DNA of 64,000 nucleotides from IMG/VR virus record IMGVR_UViG_3300036820_000007, positions 1 through 64,000 of that record; one strand, written 5' to 3'. This document shows, piece by piece, positions 38,196 through 45,960 of the stretch. This DNA is from a virus. Made by a program: the position numbers and the translations under genes. The notes under the pieces were generated by a model. That model was not told where the DNA came from. It saw only the letters and a program-made list of their open reading frames with translations, and did not search any database. The first letter of the stretch is position 1; each line of letters begins with the position of its first letter.

Positions 38196-40091
38196 ATGAA
38201 CGACGCAAGTAACGCGGCCGGCACTGCGGTGCTGCCGTACGGGTCTGCCGCCTCGGCAGCCCTTGAGCGCGCGGGCTCCGACGACCGCTGGTATGCGGAC
38301 GCCGACTCGAACGCGTACCGCTCTCCGGACCTGATGCTGAGCGACAAGATGCCGACGCTCGTCAAGGGCGCAGGCTATGCGCGGGTCGGCGGCAACATGC
38401 CGCTGTCCGACGACGAGCAGATCTTCCGCCGGTCGATGAAAGCCGAGCACGCTTTCCGCAAGGCAATTAAGCGGGGCATCGAGGAGCCAGCCGAGGTCGT
38501 CAAGGGCATGAGTCCTGACTTCGCCGGCCAGTTCGGCGCTTTCATGAACGCCTCGCCGCAGAATCAGGCTCTCCAGAACCTGGTTGGCCAGCTGAACAAC
38601 CAGCTGTCCGATGCTCTCGGCAAGTCGATCACGCTGACGTCGCCGCTCAACACGGGCTTCGTCCCGTTTGACCTGGTTGCGCCCAGTTCCCTTATCTATC
38701 CGGTATATAGCCCGATTCGCAACAAATTGCCCCGTGTGCCTGGGCAGGGCGTGAACCGGCAGCGCAAGGTGATCACCGGCGTCAGCGGTTCACAGACCGG
38801 CCCGTCGGGCGGCAAGTTCGTCCGCCTGGCGATCCCTGAGCTCGTGCAGTCCGGCGGTTCGGTCAGCGGCGCCAGCGGTTCAGTCAACTGGCCGCTGAAC
38901 CTGCCGGGGACCGGCGCACAGGACAGCGTCGACCTGACGATTCCTTACAGGTTCTGGGGACTTTCCGAAAACCTGTCCTGGCTTGCGCAGTTCGCCGGCC
39001 AAGGGTTCGAAGACATTTCCGCACTGGCGAATCTCTTGCTGCTCCAGGAGTTCATGCTCAACGAGGAAGCGGCCCACCTGGGCGCCACCTCGCTGGCCCT
39101 GTCGGCTCCCGGCGCGCCGACGCTGACCGCCCGTGCGGCCAACTCGGGCGAAGCGGCCATTACGGGTCCAACCAGCGGAAATAATGTATATGTGGAGGTA
39201 GTGGCCAATACCTTCTTCGGGGGTACGGCTGCCGGCTCTTCGCAGAGCACCGTCTGGACCACCGGCCAGGTCGTCGACGTACAGATCGCTCCCGTCGCGG
39301 GCGCTCTGTACTACTCGCTCTACATCACCTACGGTGCCTCCGCGGGCACCTACTACCTGCAGGCCACCAACATCGGCGGCCTGTACTTCACGCTCCAGGG
39401 CGCCCTGGTGTCCACGGGCACGGCCGCTCCGTCCTCGGACACCGGCTCGTACTCGGCGAATGACCAGGAAGGCCTGATCGCCGTCCTGTCCGGCCACTCG
39501 GCCACCGGCGGATCCAAGGTGTACCCGGCGAACTGGCAGGCTGGCTACTTCAACCAGTCAGTGGGAGACACGCTCCGTACTTCGGTGCTGAACAACGCGC
39601 TCCAGAACCTCTGGGACGGGACGGGCAACACCTACGGGGCTTACCGCGCGGACCCCGCGGAGATCATCGCCGAAGGTGGCGATGTCATGCGCCTGAGCAA
39701 CGACATCGTCCAGCAGGGCACCGCGACCAACTACCAGCTGTTCGTCCAGCAGTCCGAGGTTCCGGGCGTCAGGCTCGGTGCTGCGGTCTCCGAGTTCCAG
39801 AACCCGATCACACGCAGCGTCGTGAGGGTCGTGGTTCACCCCTGGCTGCCGCAGGGCAACGTCCTGCTGATGTCCTACACGATGCCGTTCGCATGGTCCA
39901 ACGTGTCGAACGTGGTCGAGTTTGTGGCGGTTCAGGACTATTTGTCCATTTCGTGGCCGGTGATAGATGCCTCGTTTAGGTACTCTATGTTCCTTTTCGG
40001 GGCACTTGTTGTAAACGCACCTTTCTACTGCGGACTCCTACAAGGTATCCAAAAGTCGGACAGGTCGGGCACAACGGGCACCTGGTCCTAG
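38196..40091 (+). CDS. major capsid protein with inserted beta domain
   Basis: 631 residues, large for an HK97-fold shell protein. The second ATG (MNDASNAAGTAVLP) is used with AGGGAG at good spacing. The N-terminal helical arm precedes SITLTSPLNTGFVPFDLVAPS and VYSPIRNKLPRVPG, where the fold begins. Residues about 300-425 (APGAPTLTARAANSG to STGTAAPSSDTGS) look like an inserted Ig/fibronectin-like domain that would project from the shell. The remainder (LFVQQSEVPG to VNAPFYCGLLQG) returns to the fold. Position after the protease supports the assignment. Confidence 0.85.
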   Translation: MNDASNAAGTAVLPYGSAASAALERAGSDDRWYADADSNAYRSPDLMLSDKMPTLVKGAGYARVGGNMPLSDDEQIFRRSMKAEHAFRKAIKRGIEEPAEVVKGMSPDFAGQFGAFMNASPQNQALQNLVGQLNNQLSDALGKSITLTSPLNTGFVPFDLVAPSSLIYPVYSPIRNKLPRVPGQGVNRQRKVITGVSGSQTGPSGGKFVRLAIPELVQSGGSVSGASGSVNWPLNLPGTGAQDSVDLTIPYRFWGLSENLSWLAQFAGQGFEDISALANLLLLQEFMLNEEAAHLGATSLALSAPGAPTLTARAANSGEAAITGPTSGNNVYVEVVANTFFGGTAAGSSQSTVWTTGQVVDVQIAPVAGALYYSLYITYGASAGTYYLQATNIGGLYFTLQGALVSTGTAAPSSDTGSYSANDQEGLIAVLSGHSATGGSKVYPANWQAGYFNQSVGDTLRTSVLNNALQNLWDGTGNTYGAYRADPAEIIAEGGDVMRLSNDIVQQGTATNYQLFVQQSEVPGVRLGAAVSEFQNPITRSVVRVVVHPWLPQGNVLLMSYTMPFAWSNVSNVVEFVAVQDYLSISWPVIDASFRYSMFLFGALVVNAPFYCGLLQGIQKSDRSGTTGTWS

Positions 40092-40103
40092 TCAGTCAGA
40101 AAA

Positions 40104-40140
40104 CCCCAGGGCCCGGGAAGCGTGTTCCCGGGCCCTGGGG
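40104..40140. terminator. 16-bp perfect hairpin after the capsid gene
   Basis: CCCCAGGGCCCGGGAA pairs exactly with its complement around loop GCGTG. No U-tract, flanked by TCAG/CTGA. It may stop transcription from both sides or protect the abundant capsid mRNA. Confidence 0.6.
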
Positions 40141-40164
40141 CCTGACTCTGGCCGGCTAGGACTA

Positions 40165-40401
40165 TCAGCCGGATTCGGGCTTGCGGTAGAAGCCGTAGTC
40201 GTCAGCTACCGGGCCATCCAGGACGTAGCCCTGGTCATGCAAGCTCTGCAGGAAGTCCGCGAAGTCGCGGGCCTTCTGCGCCGCCTCAGCGAGCGTCGCG
40301 GCCCCGTCGATGGTCCACTTCGCCCGGACGGTCTCAGTGCCGTCCCCGGCCTCGTCCGCGTCATCCTCAAGATCCGCAACCTCTGGCCTGATACCGCTCA
40401 C
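40165..40401 (-). CDS. left-arm-type gene inside the head cluster, 78 aa
   Basis: Minus-strand gene among rightward structural genes. GTG start (MSGIRPEVADLEDDAD) follows CCGAGAGGAGATCGGCA, the left-arm leader. Acidic N-terminus, then a strand-helix unit (ETVRAKWTIDGAATLAEAAQKARDF) resembling a small dsRBD- or DUF-type fold. Probably a transposed early gene with its own expression. Function unknown. Confidence 0.7.
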   Translation of the reverse strand: MSGIRPEVADLEDDADEAGDGTETVRAKWTIDGAATLAEAAQKARDFADFLQSLHDQGYVLDGPVADDYGFYRKPESG

Positions 40402-40505
40402 TGCCGATCTCCTCTCGGTTGGGTCGTGCTTCCCAAGCCTGCCAGAAGCCACTGACAACGCGCCGGGGCGACACCGCGCGGCCTTGAAATAAAGGAGCAC
40501 CGAAC

Positions 40506-40847
40506 ATGACGTTCCCGACGCCGCCGGGTGACCAGATCCTGGCATCGCCGACGATCTTCGCCTACCCGCCGCAGATGCCCGGCGTGAACACTTCGACGTT
40601 CCCTGCGGTCACTGCGCCGACTTTCCCGGCCACGACTGTCGCCGTGTCCAACACGACAGGCGTGGACGTGGTGGCCTATGTCACCAACGGCGCTGGCGCG
40701 ATGACCGCCATCAAGGTCAGCGGTACGAACACGGGGCTGGGAGCCGCTGCCTCCACCGGTTTCGCCACGGTGTACATCCCGGCCGGCGCGACGTTCTCCT
40801 GCACCTACGGGTCAGGGACGCCGACCTGGGTGTGGGTCGCGGTCTGA
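40506..40847 (+). CDS. possible capsid decoration protein, 113 aa
   Basis: AAAGGAGCACCGAAC precedes ATG. A proline-rich N-terminus (TFPAVTAPTFPATTV) leads to a strand-rich domain (VAVSNTTGVDVVAYVTN...YIPAGATFSCTYG). Such beta-barrels next to the capsid gene often decorate the shell. Assignment rests on position and fold type only. Confidence 0.55.
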   Translation: MTFPTPPGDQILASPTIFAYPPQMPGVNTSTFPAVTAPTFPATTVAVSNTTGVDVVAYVTNGAGAMTAIKVSGTNTGLGAAASTGFATVYIPAGATFSCTYGSGTPTWVWVAV

Positions 40848-40850
40848 CCC

Positions 40851-41141
40851 GTGGCCGGGTCCCAGCAGTTCAGCGTCACCTCCGCCACGGCTGTTCCGGT
40901 TGCGTCAGCGCCGGGCAGCGGCGTGCCGCAGGCAACCATCCCCGGTCCCGTTGGCTGGTTTTACCTGGCCAACAGCAGTTCCGGTGCCATCTACATCGGC
41001 GGGGCGAACGTGAGCAGCAGCAACGGCGCCCTGGTCGCGGCCAGCGGCACGTTCAGCGGATTCCTGTTCTCCGGCGACACCATCTACGCGATCGCCTCGT
41101 CGACGACCAGCACAGTGTCTGTGCTCCAGACGGGAGCGTGA
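40851..41141 (+). CDS. small beta-rich virion protein, 96 aa
   Basis: GTG start three bases after the previous gene. It shares the serine/glycine strand pattern of its neighbour (WFYLANSSSGAIYIGG, GFLFSGDTIYAIAS) and may be another decoration or head protein. No name supported. Confidence 0.6.
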   Translation: MAGSQQFSVTSATAVPVASAPGSGVPQATIPGPVGWFYLANSSSGAIYIGGANVSSSNGALVAASGTFSGFLFSGDTIYAIASSTTSTVSVLQTGA

Positions 41142-41144
41142 CCG

Positions 41145-41420
41145 ATGACCCAAGTGCGCCTTCCCGACGGCTGCGGCGGCCTGAAGCTCGAGGACGGCAC
41201 GAAGTACAAGGCCCCGAAGCGCGGCGGCGTCGTCGATGTCGAGCCTGCACACGCCCGTGCGATCACGAAGCAGTACGGGTCGCTGGGGATCATGACCGGC
41301 GGCATGACCTTCCGCATCGGCACCAAGCGCGGCCGCGTTTGCGCGCCGTGCGGCCGGACGTGGAACGCCTGGAACGACTTTTGCCCGCGCTGTAGTGCGG
41401 AAACCGAAGAGGAGCAGTAG
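41145..41420 (+). CDS. zinc-ribbon protein, 91 aa
   Basis: The N-terminal half (LPDGCGGLKLEDGTKYKAPKRGG) is strand-rich and resembles small head-fibre-cluster proteins. The C-terminus holds CAPCGRTWNAWNDFCPRC, a clear zinc ribbon. It is followed without gap by the next gene. Confidence 0.65.
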   Translation: MTQVRLPDGCGGLKLEDGTKYKAPKRGGVVDVEPAHARAITKQYGSLGIMTGGMTFRIGTKRGRVCAPCGRTWNAWNDFCPRCSAETEEEQ

Positions 41421-41921
41421 ATGACCGGAGCCATCGCGTATGCGATGAGTGATTACGCCCCGTCGCATGACGGCCAGGTAGGCCCGGGCTCGGTGTCCCT
41501 GCCGGCGCATGCTGGCGGGTGCGGCAAGATGCACACCGCGCAGCTGGACGAGGACGGCCACCCCTACGTCGAGTGCGAGCAGTGCGCGCCAGTGTTCATC
41601 GCCAAGCACGCCTCGTTCGCTGGTACCCCAGGTGGTGTGCCGCTGACGCCGGACGAGCTGGGGGAGCGCGAGCTCGCCGAGCGGGACGCCAAGGCCACCG
41701 AGCGCGTGATCCTGCGGTCGGTCACCGATCACCTGGTCGGGGAGATCACCGCGGGCAAGCAGGCAAAGAAGGCGCCGACGCTGATGGAGCAGATCGGCGC
41801 GCTGTCCGCGGCCGACCGGGCCGAGCTGGCGAAGATGCTGGCCGGGGAGCCCGCGGAAGAGTCCGAAGAGCCGAAGGCCGAGGCAAAGCGCGGTCCCGGC
41901 CGGCCCCGTACCGCCCGCTGA
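41421..41921 (+). CDS. hypothetical head-cluster protein, 166 aa
   Basis: Begins immediately after the previous stop. CGKMHTAQLDEDGHPYVECEQC suggests a zinc site in the first third. The middle is helical (RDAKATERVILRSVTDHLV) and the tail is lysine/proline-rich (PKAEAKRGPGRPRTAR), AT-hook-like, so DNA contact is plausible. Confidence 0.65.
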   Translation: MTGAIAYAMSDYAPSHDGQVGPGSVSLPAHAGGCGKMHTAQLDEDGHPYVECEQCAPVFIAKHASFAGTPGGVPLTPDELGERELAERDAKATERVILRSVTDHLVGEITAGKQAKKAPTLMEQIGALSAADRAELAKMLAGEPAEESEEPKAEAKRGPGRPRTAR

Positions 41922-41952
41922 CCGCATCGCAGTACCGGCGCGGGGGTGAGCG

Positions 41953-42903
41953 GTGCCTGAGCTTAACCCTGCCGGTATTCCGGCGAAGTCCGGTACGCCC
42001 TATGTGACCCCAGAAGTGCTGAAGTCGGCCCCTACGGGGATTTTGTGGGACTCCCTGGCGACGCTGGAGCGGCCGGACCCGCAGAAGCTGTTCGCCGAGA
42101 TGCTGAACCTGTGCGCGCGGGCGACAGCGCAGGTCGACGGCTACTGCAACCAGCCACTGCGGGCGACGATCGACACCGAGACCCTTTACGGGCCCGGCGA
42201 TTTCCGCTTCCAGATGCGCCCCAACGGCGTGGCCCGGCTGCTGCTGTCCCGCAGCCCGGTCACCTCGGTCATCTCCGGCCAGGTGTCCCCGGCCTACGCC
42301 TTCCCCGAGCAGTGGGTGTCCATCCCCGGCACCGGGTTCAAGGTGGAACGCCCGCTGATCGGGGTGTACGGCACCACCTCGCCGGGCGGTTCCGGCGACG
42401 GCGGCCAGTCGGTGCTGCTCGGACCCGGGTACGTCTCCTGGTGGGGCGGCCAGTCCGAGGTCCAGGTGACCTACATCAACGGCTGGCCACATGCATCCCT
42501 GCAAGCCGCTGTGGCAGCCGGTGCTACGACGGTCAGTGTGGACGACTGCACTGGCTGGGGACCTCCCACCGGGATGACGTCAGGTGCCGCGGCCACGCTG
42601 TATGACCTGGGACGCCAGGAATCGTTTACGGTGACCGCCGCGAGTGCCGCGTCCGGTCCCGGGACCCTGACCCTGGCCTCGCCGCTGGCGTACCCGCATG
42701 AGGTGGGCGTGATTGCCACCACGCTGCCAGGCACGGTAATGCAGGCGTCCATTCTGTTCGCCACCGCGCTGGCTCTTGTCGGCGGAGCGACGGCGGTCAC
42801 GCAGGAAGCGATTCCCGGCGTGGAGGCGACCGGCGGCAAGGCAGCCGAGAACTACGCCGCGGAAGCCGAGCTGCTGATCCACCCGTATAAGAGAGTTATA
42901 TAG
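41953..42903 (+). CDS. head-tail connector (adaptor) protein
   Basis: 316 residues; GTG with GGGGGTGAGCG. The helical start (LFAEMLNLCARATAQVDGYCNQPLRATIDTETLYG) is characteristic of gp6/gp15-like adaptors that ring the portal. A beta-rich insertion follows (SVDDCTGW..., QESFTVTAASAASGPG), and the C-terminus returns to helix. Order capsid-adaptor-stopper supports it. Confidence 0.65.
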   Translation: MPELNPAGIPAKSGTPYVTPEVLKSAPTGILWDSLATLERPDPQKLFAEMLNLCARATAQVDGYCNQPLRATIDTETLYGPGDFRFQMRPNGVARLLLSRSPVTSVISGQVSPAYAFPEQWVSIPGTGFKVERPLIGVYGTTSPGGSGDGGQSVLLGPGYVSWWGGQSEVQVTYINGWPHASLQAAVAAGATTVSVDDCTGWGPPTGMTSGAAATLYDLGRQESFTVTAASAASGPGTLTLASPLAYPHEVGVIATTLPGTVMQASILFATALALVGGATAVTQEAIPGVEATGGKAAENYAAEAELLIHPYKRVI

Positions 42904-42916
42904 CCGGGGGTGCCCG

Positions 42917-43837
42917 GTGAAGAAGCGGGGCATCGTCAATCCCGGTGGCACTGTAAAGGTTGCCACCAGCCACCACGTCGCTCACAAGAAGCCACGCAAG
43001 AAGATGATGCCGGCGAAGCAGTACGCCGAGTACATCAAGTACCTGAACAAGCACCACTGGACCAAGCATCAGCGCGCCGAGTTCGACAAGAAGAAGCGCG
43101 AGCGCCAGAAGAAAAAGCGCGCCGAGGAGCGGAAGCGGCGCGCGGTCCAGCTGGCCGGAGGCGATCTGGTGGCGAAAAGGCGCGGCATCAGCACGGTCCG
43201 GATCGGGCCGCCGACCCCTCCGTATACCATGTCGCCCACGCAGTACGGCGGGTACCTGAAGCACCTGAATTCGGTCCAGTACACCCACGCGCAGCGCGCT
43301 GCCTACAACAGGAAAAAGGACGCAGGCCAGCGCCCGCAGCCGACAAGGCGCACCGTGGCCCTGGCCGCACCGCCCCTCCCCGGCGACTGGATTCTCGGCG
43401 GCAACGACCGCTACTCCGACTGCGCTGCCGCAGCGGTGGCCAACAGCCTGCTTGCCTGCACAGGCTTGCGGGCCAGCGACGCGGACATCCTGCGGCTGCA
43501 CCTGGCCGCCGCCGGTGACCCGGATGCGGGCGCCAGCATCGCCGGGATCCTGCGCGCTATCGCGGACCTGGGGCTGGCCGATGCCGGGCCCGCGTCATGC
43601 GAGCTGCTGGACGAAGACGAGCCGCTGGCCGACGCCGGGCTGATTCTGGACCTGGACCTCTCCGAGGCGCAAATGCTCGAGGGTGCCTGGGACTGGGAGC
43701 CAGACCCGGACTGGGGAATGCACGCCGCCGTCCTCGCCGACGGCTGCGTCATCACCTGGGGTGGCGTGATCCCGGTTACCGCCGAGTTCCTGGAGTACCA
43801 GGTGGCCGCAGCGTGGCGGGTGACCTGGGAGGCCTGA
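42917..43837 (+). CDS. basic protein with papain/C39-like cysteine peptidase domain
   Basis: 306 residues. The N-terminal 130 are strongly basic, with two copies of a motif around QYAEYIKYLNKHHWTKHQRAEF and QYGGYLKHLNSVQYTHAQRAAY. The C-terminal half has NDRYSDCAAAAVANSLL (Cys near 171), DAGASIAGILRAIADLG and WGMHAAVLADGCVITWGG (His near 267), the layout of papain-like bacteriocin-processing or C39-like peptidases found in some actinophages. Whether it cleaves a virion protein is unknown. Confidence 0.6.
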   Translation: MKKRGIVNPGGTVKVATSHHVAHKKPRKKMMPAKQYAEYIKYLNKHHWTKHQRAEFDKKKRERQKKKRAEERKRRAVQLAGGDLVAKRRGISTVRIGPPTPPYTMSPTQYGGYLKHLNSVQYTHAQRAAYNRKKDAGQRPQPTRRTVALAAPPLPGDWILGGNDRYSDCAAAAVANSLLACTGLRASDADILRLHLAAAGDPDAGASIAGILRAIADLGLADAGPASCELLDEDEPLADAGLILDLDLSEAQMLEGAWDWEPDPDWGMHAAVLADGCVITWGGVIPVTAEFLEYQVAAAWRVTWEA

Positions 43838-44184
43838 TGCTCCCTCTCGCCAACACCAAGGTCAGCATCCTGCGCGGCACCGGCAACGATGCCTACGGCG
43901 ACGAGATCGACACGATGACGCCGTTCGAGACGGACGTGCCCGCCTTGCTGACCGAAGAGGCGCAGACGGTTTTCGATCCCGCGACGCAGGAACCGCGGAC
44001 CGTGCGCACGGCCATGTGCTATGTGCCCCCCTGGCTGGATGTTTTGAACACCGACCAGGTGTATGACCAGCTGACCGGTGACACCTTCATGGTCATCGAT
44101 ATTGTCGCCCAGCCGTGGCTTGCGCCCGGCGGGTCACGGCTCACCACGCTCAAACTCCGCCGCGTATCTGCGGCCGCCCCGTAG
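43837..44184 (+). CDS. probable head-tail stopper, 115 aa
   Basis: TGATG overlap with GGAGG upstream. The pattern TKVSILRGTGNDAYGDEID...VPALLTEEAQ...RTVRTAMCYVPPWLDVLNTDQVYDQLTGDTFMVI fits SPP1 gp16-like stopper barrels. It would close the head after packaging. Position between adaptor and gp10-like protein agrees. Confidence 0.65.
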   Translation: MLPLANTKVSILRGTGNDAYGDEIDTMTPFETDVPALLTEEAQTVFDPATQEPRTVRTAMCYVPPWLDVLNTDQVYDQLTGDTFMVIDIVAQPWLAPGGSRLTTLKLRRVSAAAP

Positions 44185-44281
44185 CCGCAGAGGCCGGGTT
44201 CTCTTCCGCACCCACAGCGATTCCGCCCGCGCAGCCGTAGAGGCCGCGGGCTTTCTTCGCATGCCCGGGGTCAGGCTTTCG

Positions 44282-44530
44282 TCAGTCGATCGCGTCACAG
44301 CAATTCATCCACGAACAGGCTTCGCCACCGTCGAGCACGAGGCCGTCGCCGCCGGGCCGGACCTCGACGACGATACGGGCTTCGCCGTGGGCGAGGACCC
44401 GGTCGCCGGCCTTCGGGCGCTTGCGCCACTTCCGCGCGTCGTAGTACCAAGTGCGCGGGTACCGGATGACCCACACCAGGCGCCAGAAGCGGCGCTCCCA
44501 AGCCAGTGGGACGATCTTGTTCCTGTCCAT
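44282..44530 (-). CDS. hypothetical minus-strand protein, 82 aa
   Basis: Start MDRNKIVPLAWERRF with AGGGCGGAG touching the ATG. Aromatic/basic N-terminus (WRLVWVIRYPRTWYYDARKW), then GDRVLAHGEARIVVEVRPGGDGLVLDGGEACSWMNCC, a small SH3-like barrel with a C-terminal CSWMNCC. The sequence is too structured to be a shadow. Isolated leftward gene among connectors; function unknown. Confidence 0.6.
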   Translation of the reverse strand: MDRNKIVPLAWERRFWRLVWVIRYPRTWYYDARKWRKRPKAGDRVLAHGEARIVVEVRPGGDGLVLDGGEACSWMNCCDAID

Positions 44531-44564
44531 CTCCGCCCTGAGCTTAGCCGCGTGGAGGTGCCCG

Positions 44565-44969
44565 GTGGCAGACGTCGTCATGGACCCGGACTTCCTCGCC
44601 AAGGTGGAGGCGGCCGGGCTGACGTTCATGGACGAGCGGCTGGGCCCGTCGATCGCCACCGATGCCCGTACCTACGCCCCGATCGGGGTCAGCACGCCGC
44701 CAACGCGCCGCGTTCCCCCGCACGAAGCCGGCGAGCTGAAGGCGAGCATCGAGCACCACATGAGCGGCACCGAACTGATCGTTGAGGCGCATGCCCCTTA
44801 TGCCGCTTATGTCGAGCTTGGAACCTTCCCGCACGGAATCAGCGCCCAGGGTGACTGGAACCTGCACAACGCGGTGACCAACCAGTACTTCGGGCGGCAT
44901 GTGCACCACCCCGGTAACACCCCACGCCCGTACCTCCGGCCGGCGCTTTACCGGTACCGGACCGAATAG
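44565..44969 (+). CDS. HK97 gp10-like tail completion protein, 134 aa
   Basis: GTG behind GGAGGTGCCCG. The helical N-terminus, SIEHHMSGTELIVEAHAPYAAYVELGTF and PRPYLRPALYRY are the hallmark elements of the gp10 family, which joins head connector to tail. Good agreement in length and position. Confidence 0.7.
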   Translation: MADVVMDPDFLAKVEAAGLTFMDERLGPSIATDARTYAPIGVSTPPTRRVPPHEAGELKASIEHHMSGTELIVEAHAPYAAYVELGTFPHGISAQGDWNLHNAVTNQYFGRHVHHPGNTPRPYLRPALYRYRTE

Positions 44970-44981
44970 AGGGATGCGCTC

Positions 44982-45344
44982 GTGATCAAGACTGCTGTAG
45001 CCGCTGACGACGGTGACGAAGAGGCTCGCCGCAAGGAGGTCCTCGGCCAGATCCGGGACCTGTTCGGTCAGCTTGGCGAAGCATCCCCGGAAGACGAGCT
45101 CCGCGGCGAAGTCGCCGCTCTTCGTGCCGAGATCAGGGCGCTGCGTGAGTCGCCAGGCGTCCACACTCATCACAACTGCTGCGGCTACCACTGCTGCGGT
45201 TATGTGCACTACTACCCGTATAGCTACGCGCTGGGCACCACCACGTACAACCTGACCGGCGTGCCCACCGGGACTGGCAACTACTCGGTCAGCAACGCCG
45301 CCGCCGGCGGCTCGACAACCATGACCTACCAGATCGACGTCTGA
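44982..45344 (+). CDS. coiled-coil protein with Cys/His cluster, 120 aa
   Basis: Residues 1-58 form a charged coiled coil (RKEVLGQIRDLFGQLGE, ELRGEVAALRAEIRALRE). Residues 60-78 are HTHHNCCGYHCCGYVHYY, an unusual dense metal-binding run. A glycine/threonine beta tail follows. It resembles a small fibre: stalk, metal-pinned knot, tip. No family recognised. Confidence 0.65.
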   Translation: MIKTAVAADDGDEEARRKEVLGQIRDLFGQLGEASPEDELRGEVAALRAEIRALRESPGVHTHHNCCGYHCCGYVHYYPYSYALGTTTYNLTGVPTGTGNYSVSNAAAGGSTTMTYQIDV

Positions 45345-45374
45345 GCTGGGCGACGCTCGCGGGGAGGGGTCCTC

Positions 45375-45848
45375 GTGACCGTCGTCCTGCTGCCGACCAA
45401 CGAACTCGTTGGCGTTTCCTGGTTGTCCTCGATCGTCGGCCTGGAAGTGGACGGGATCGCCACCCAGCTGCCCTCAGTGGAAGCCGGCTGGAAGAAGTAC
45501 GGCTTCGTTACCGTCGCCGTGGTCGGCGGCAGCCCGGAGAACAACACCTCCATCCGGCGGCCGGTCTACCAGATCGACTGCTGGGCCAATAACAAGAGCA
45601 GCGACAAGCCGCCGTGGTGGCGGGCCAACGTGCTCGCCGAGCAGATCCGGGCCGCGACATTCGACCGGCAGCATTCCCACCGGGGCTGCGCGATCGCCGC
45701 TGGCGGAGCGTCCTACCCCAACGTGATTGTCCTCGCGGCCACGATGATGACCGAGCCGCGGCGTGGTTACGGCGATCCAGCGGACTACGCGCGCTATCAA
45801 TTTGATCTTCAAATGTGGTGGACCCAGGTCCCCGAATATGACCCCTGA
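45375..45848 (+). CDS. probable tail terminator protein, 157 aa
   Basis: GTG behind GGGGAGGGGTCCTC. Length, position after the gp10-like gene, and the pattern of N-terminal helix with later strand pairs (IRRPVYQIDCWANNKSSDKPPW, RYQFDLQMWW) fit tail-terminator (gpU-like) proteins that cap tail polymerisation. Confidence 0.6.
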   Translation: MTVVLLPTNELVGVSWLSSIVGLEVDGIATQLPSVEAGWKKYGFVTVAVVGGSPENNTSIRRPVYQIDCWANNKSSDKPPWWRANVLAEQIRAATFDRQHSHRGCAIAAGGASYPNVIVLAATMMTEPRRGYGDPADYARYQFDLQMWWTQVPEYDP

Positions 45849-45960
45849 CGGGCCGACCCGCCGGTAAGGGCGCGTGCCGGTTGCAACCCGGCTTAAAGGG
45901 TTTGACCAGCAGACAGGCCGGGTGGTCCCGCGCGCCGCCCGTTCACCGGGGAGGTGCTTC

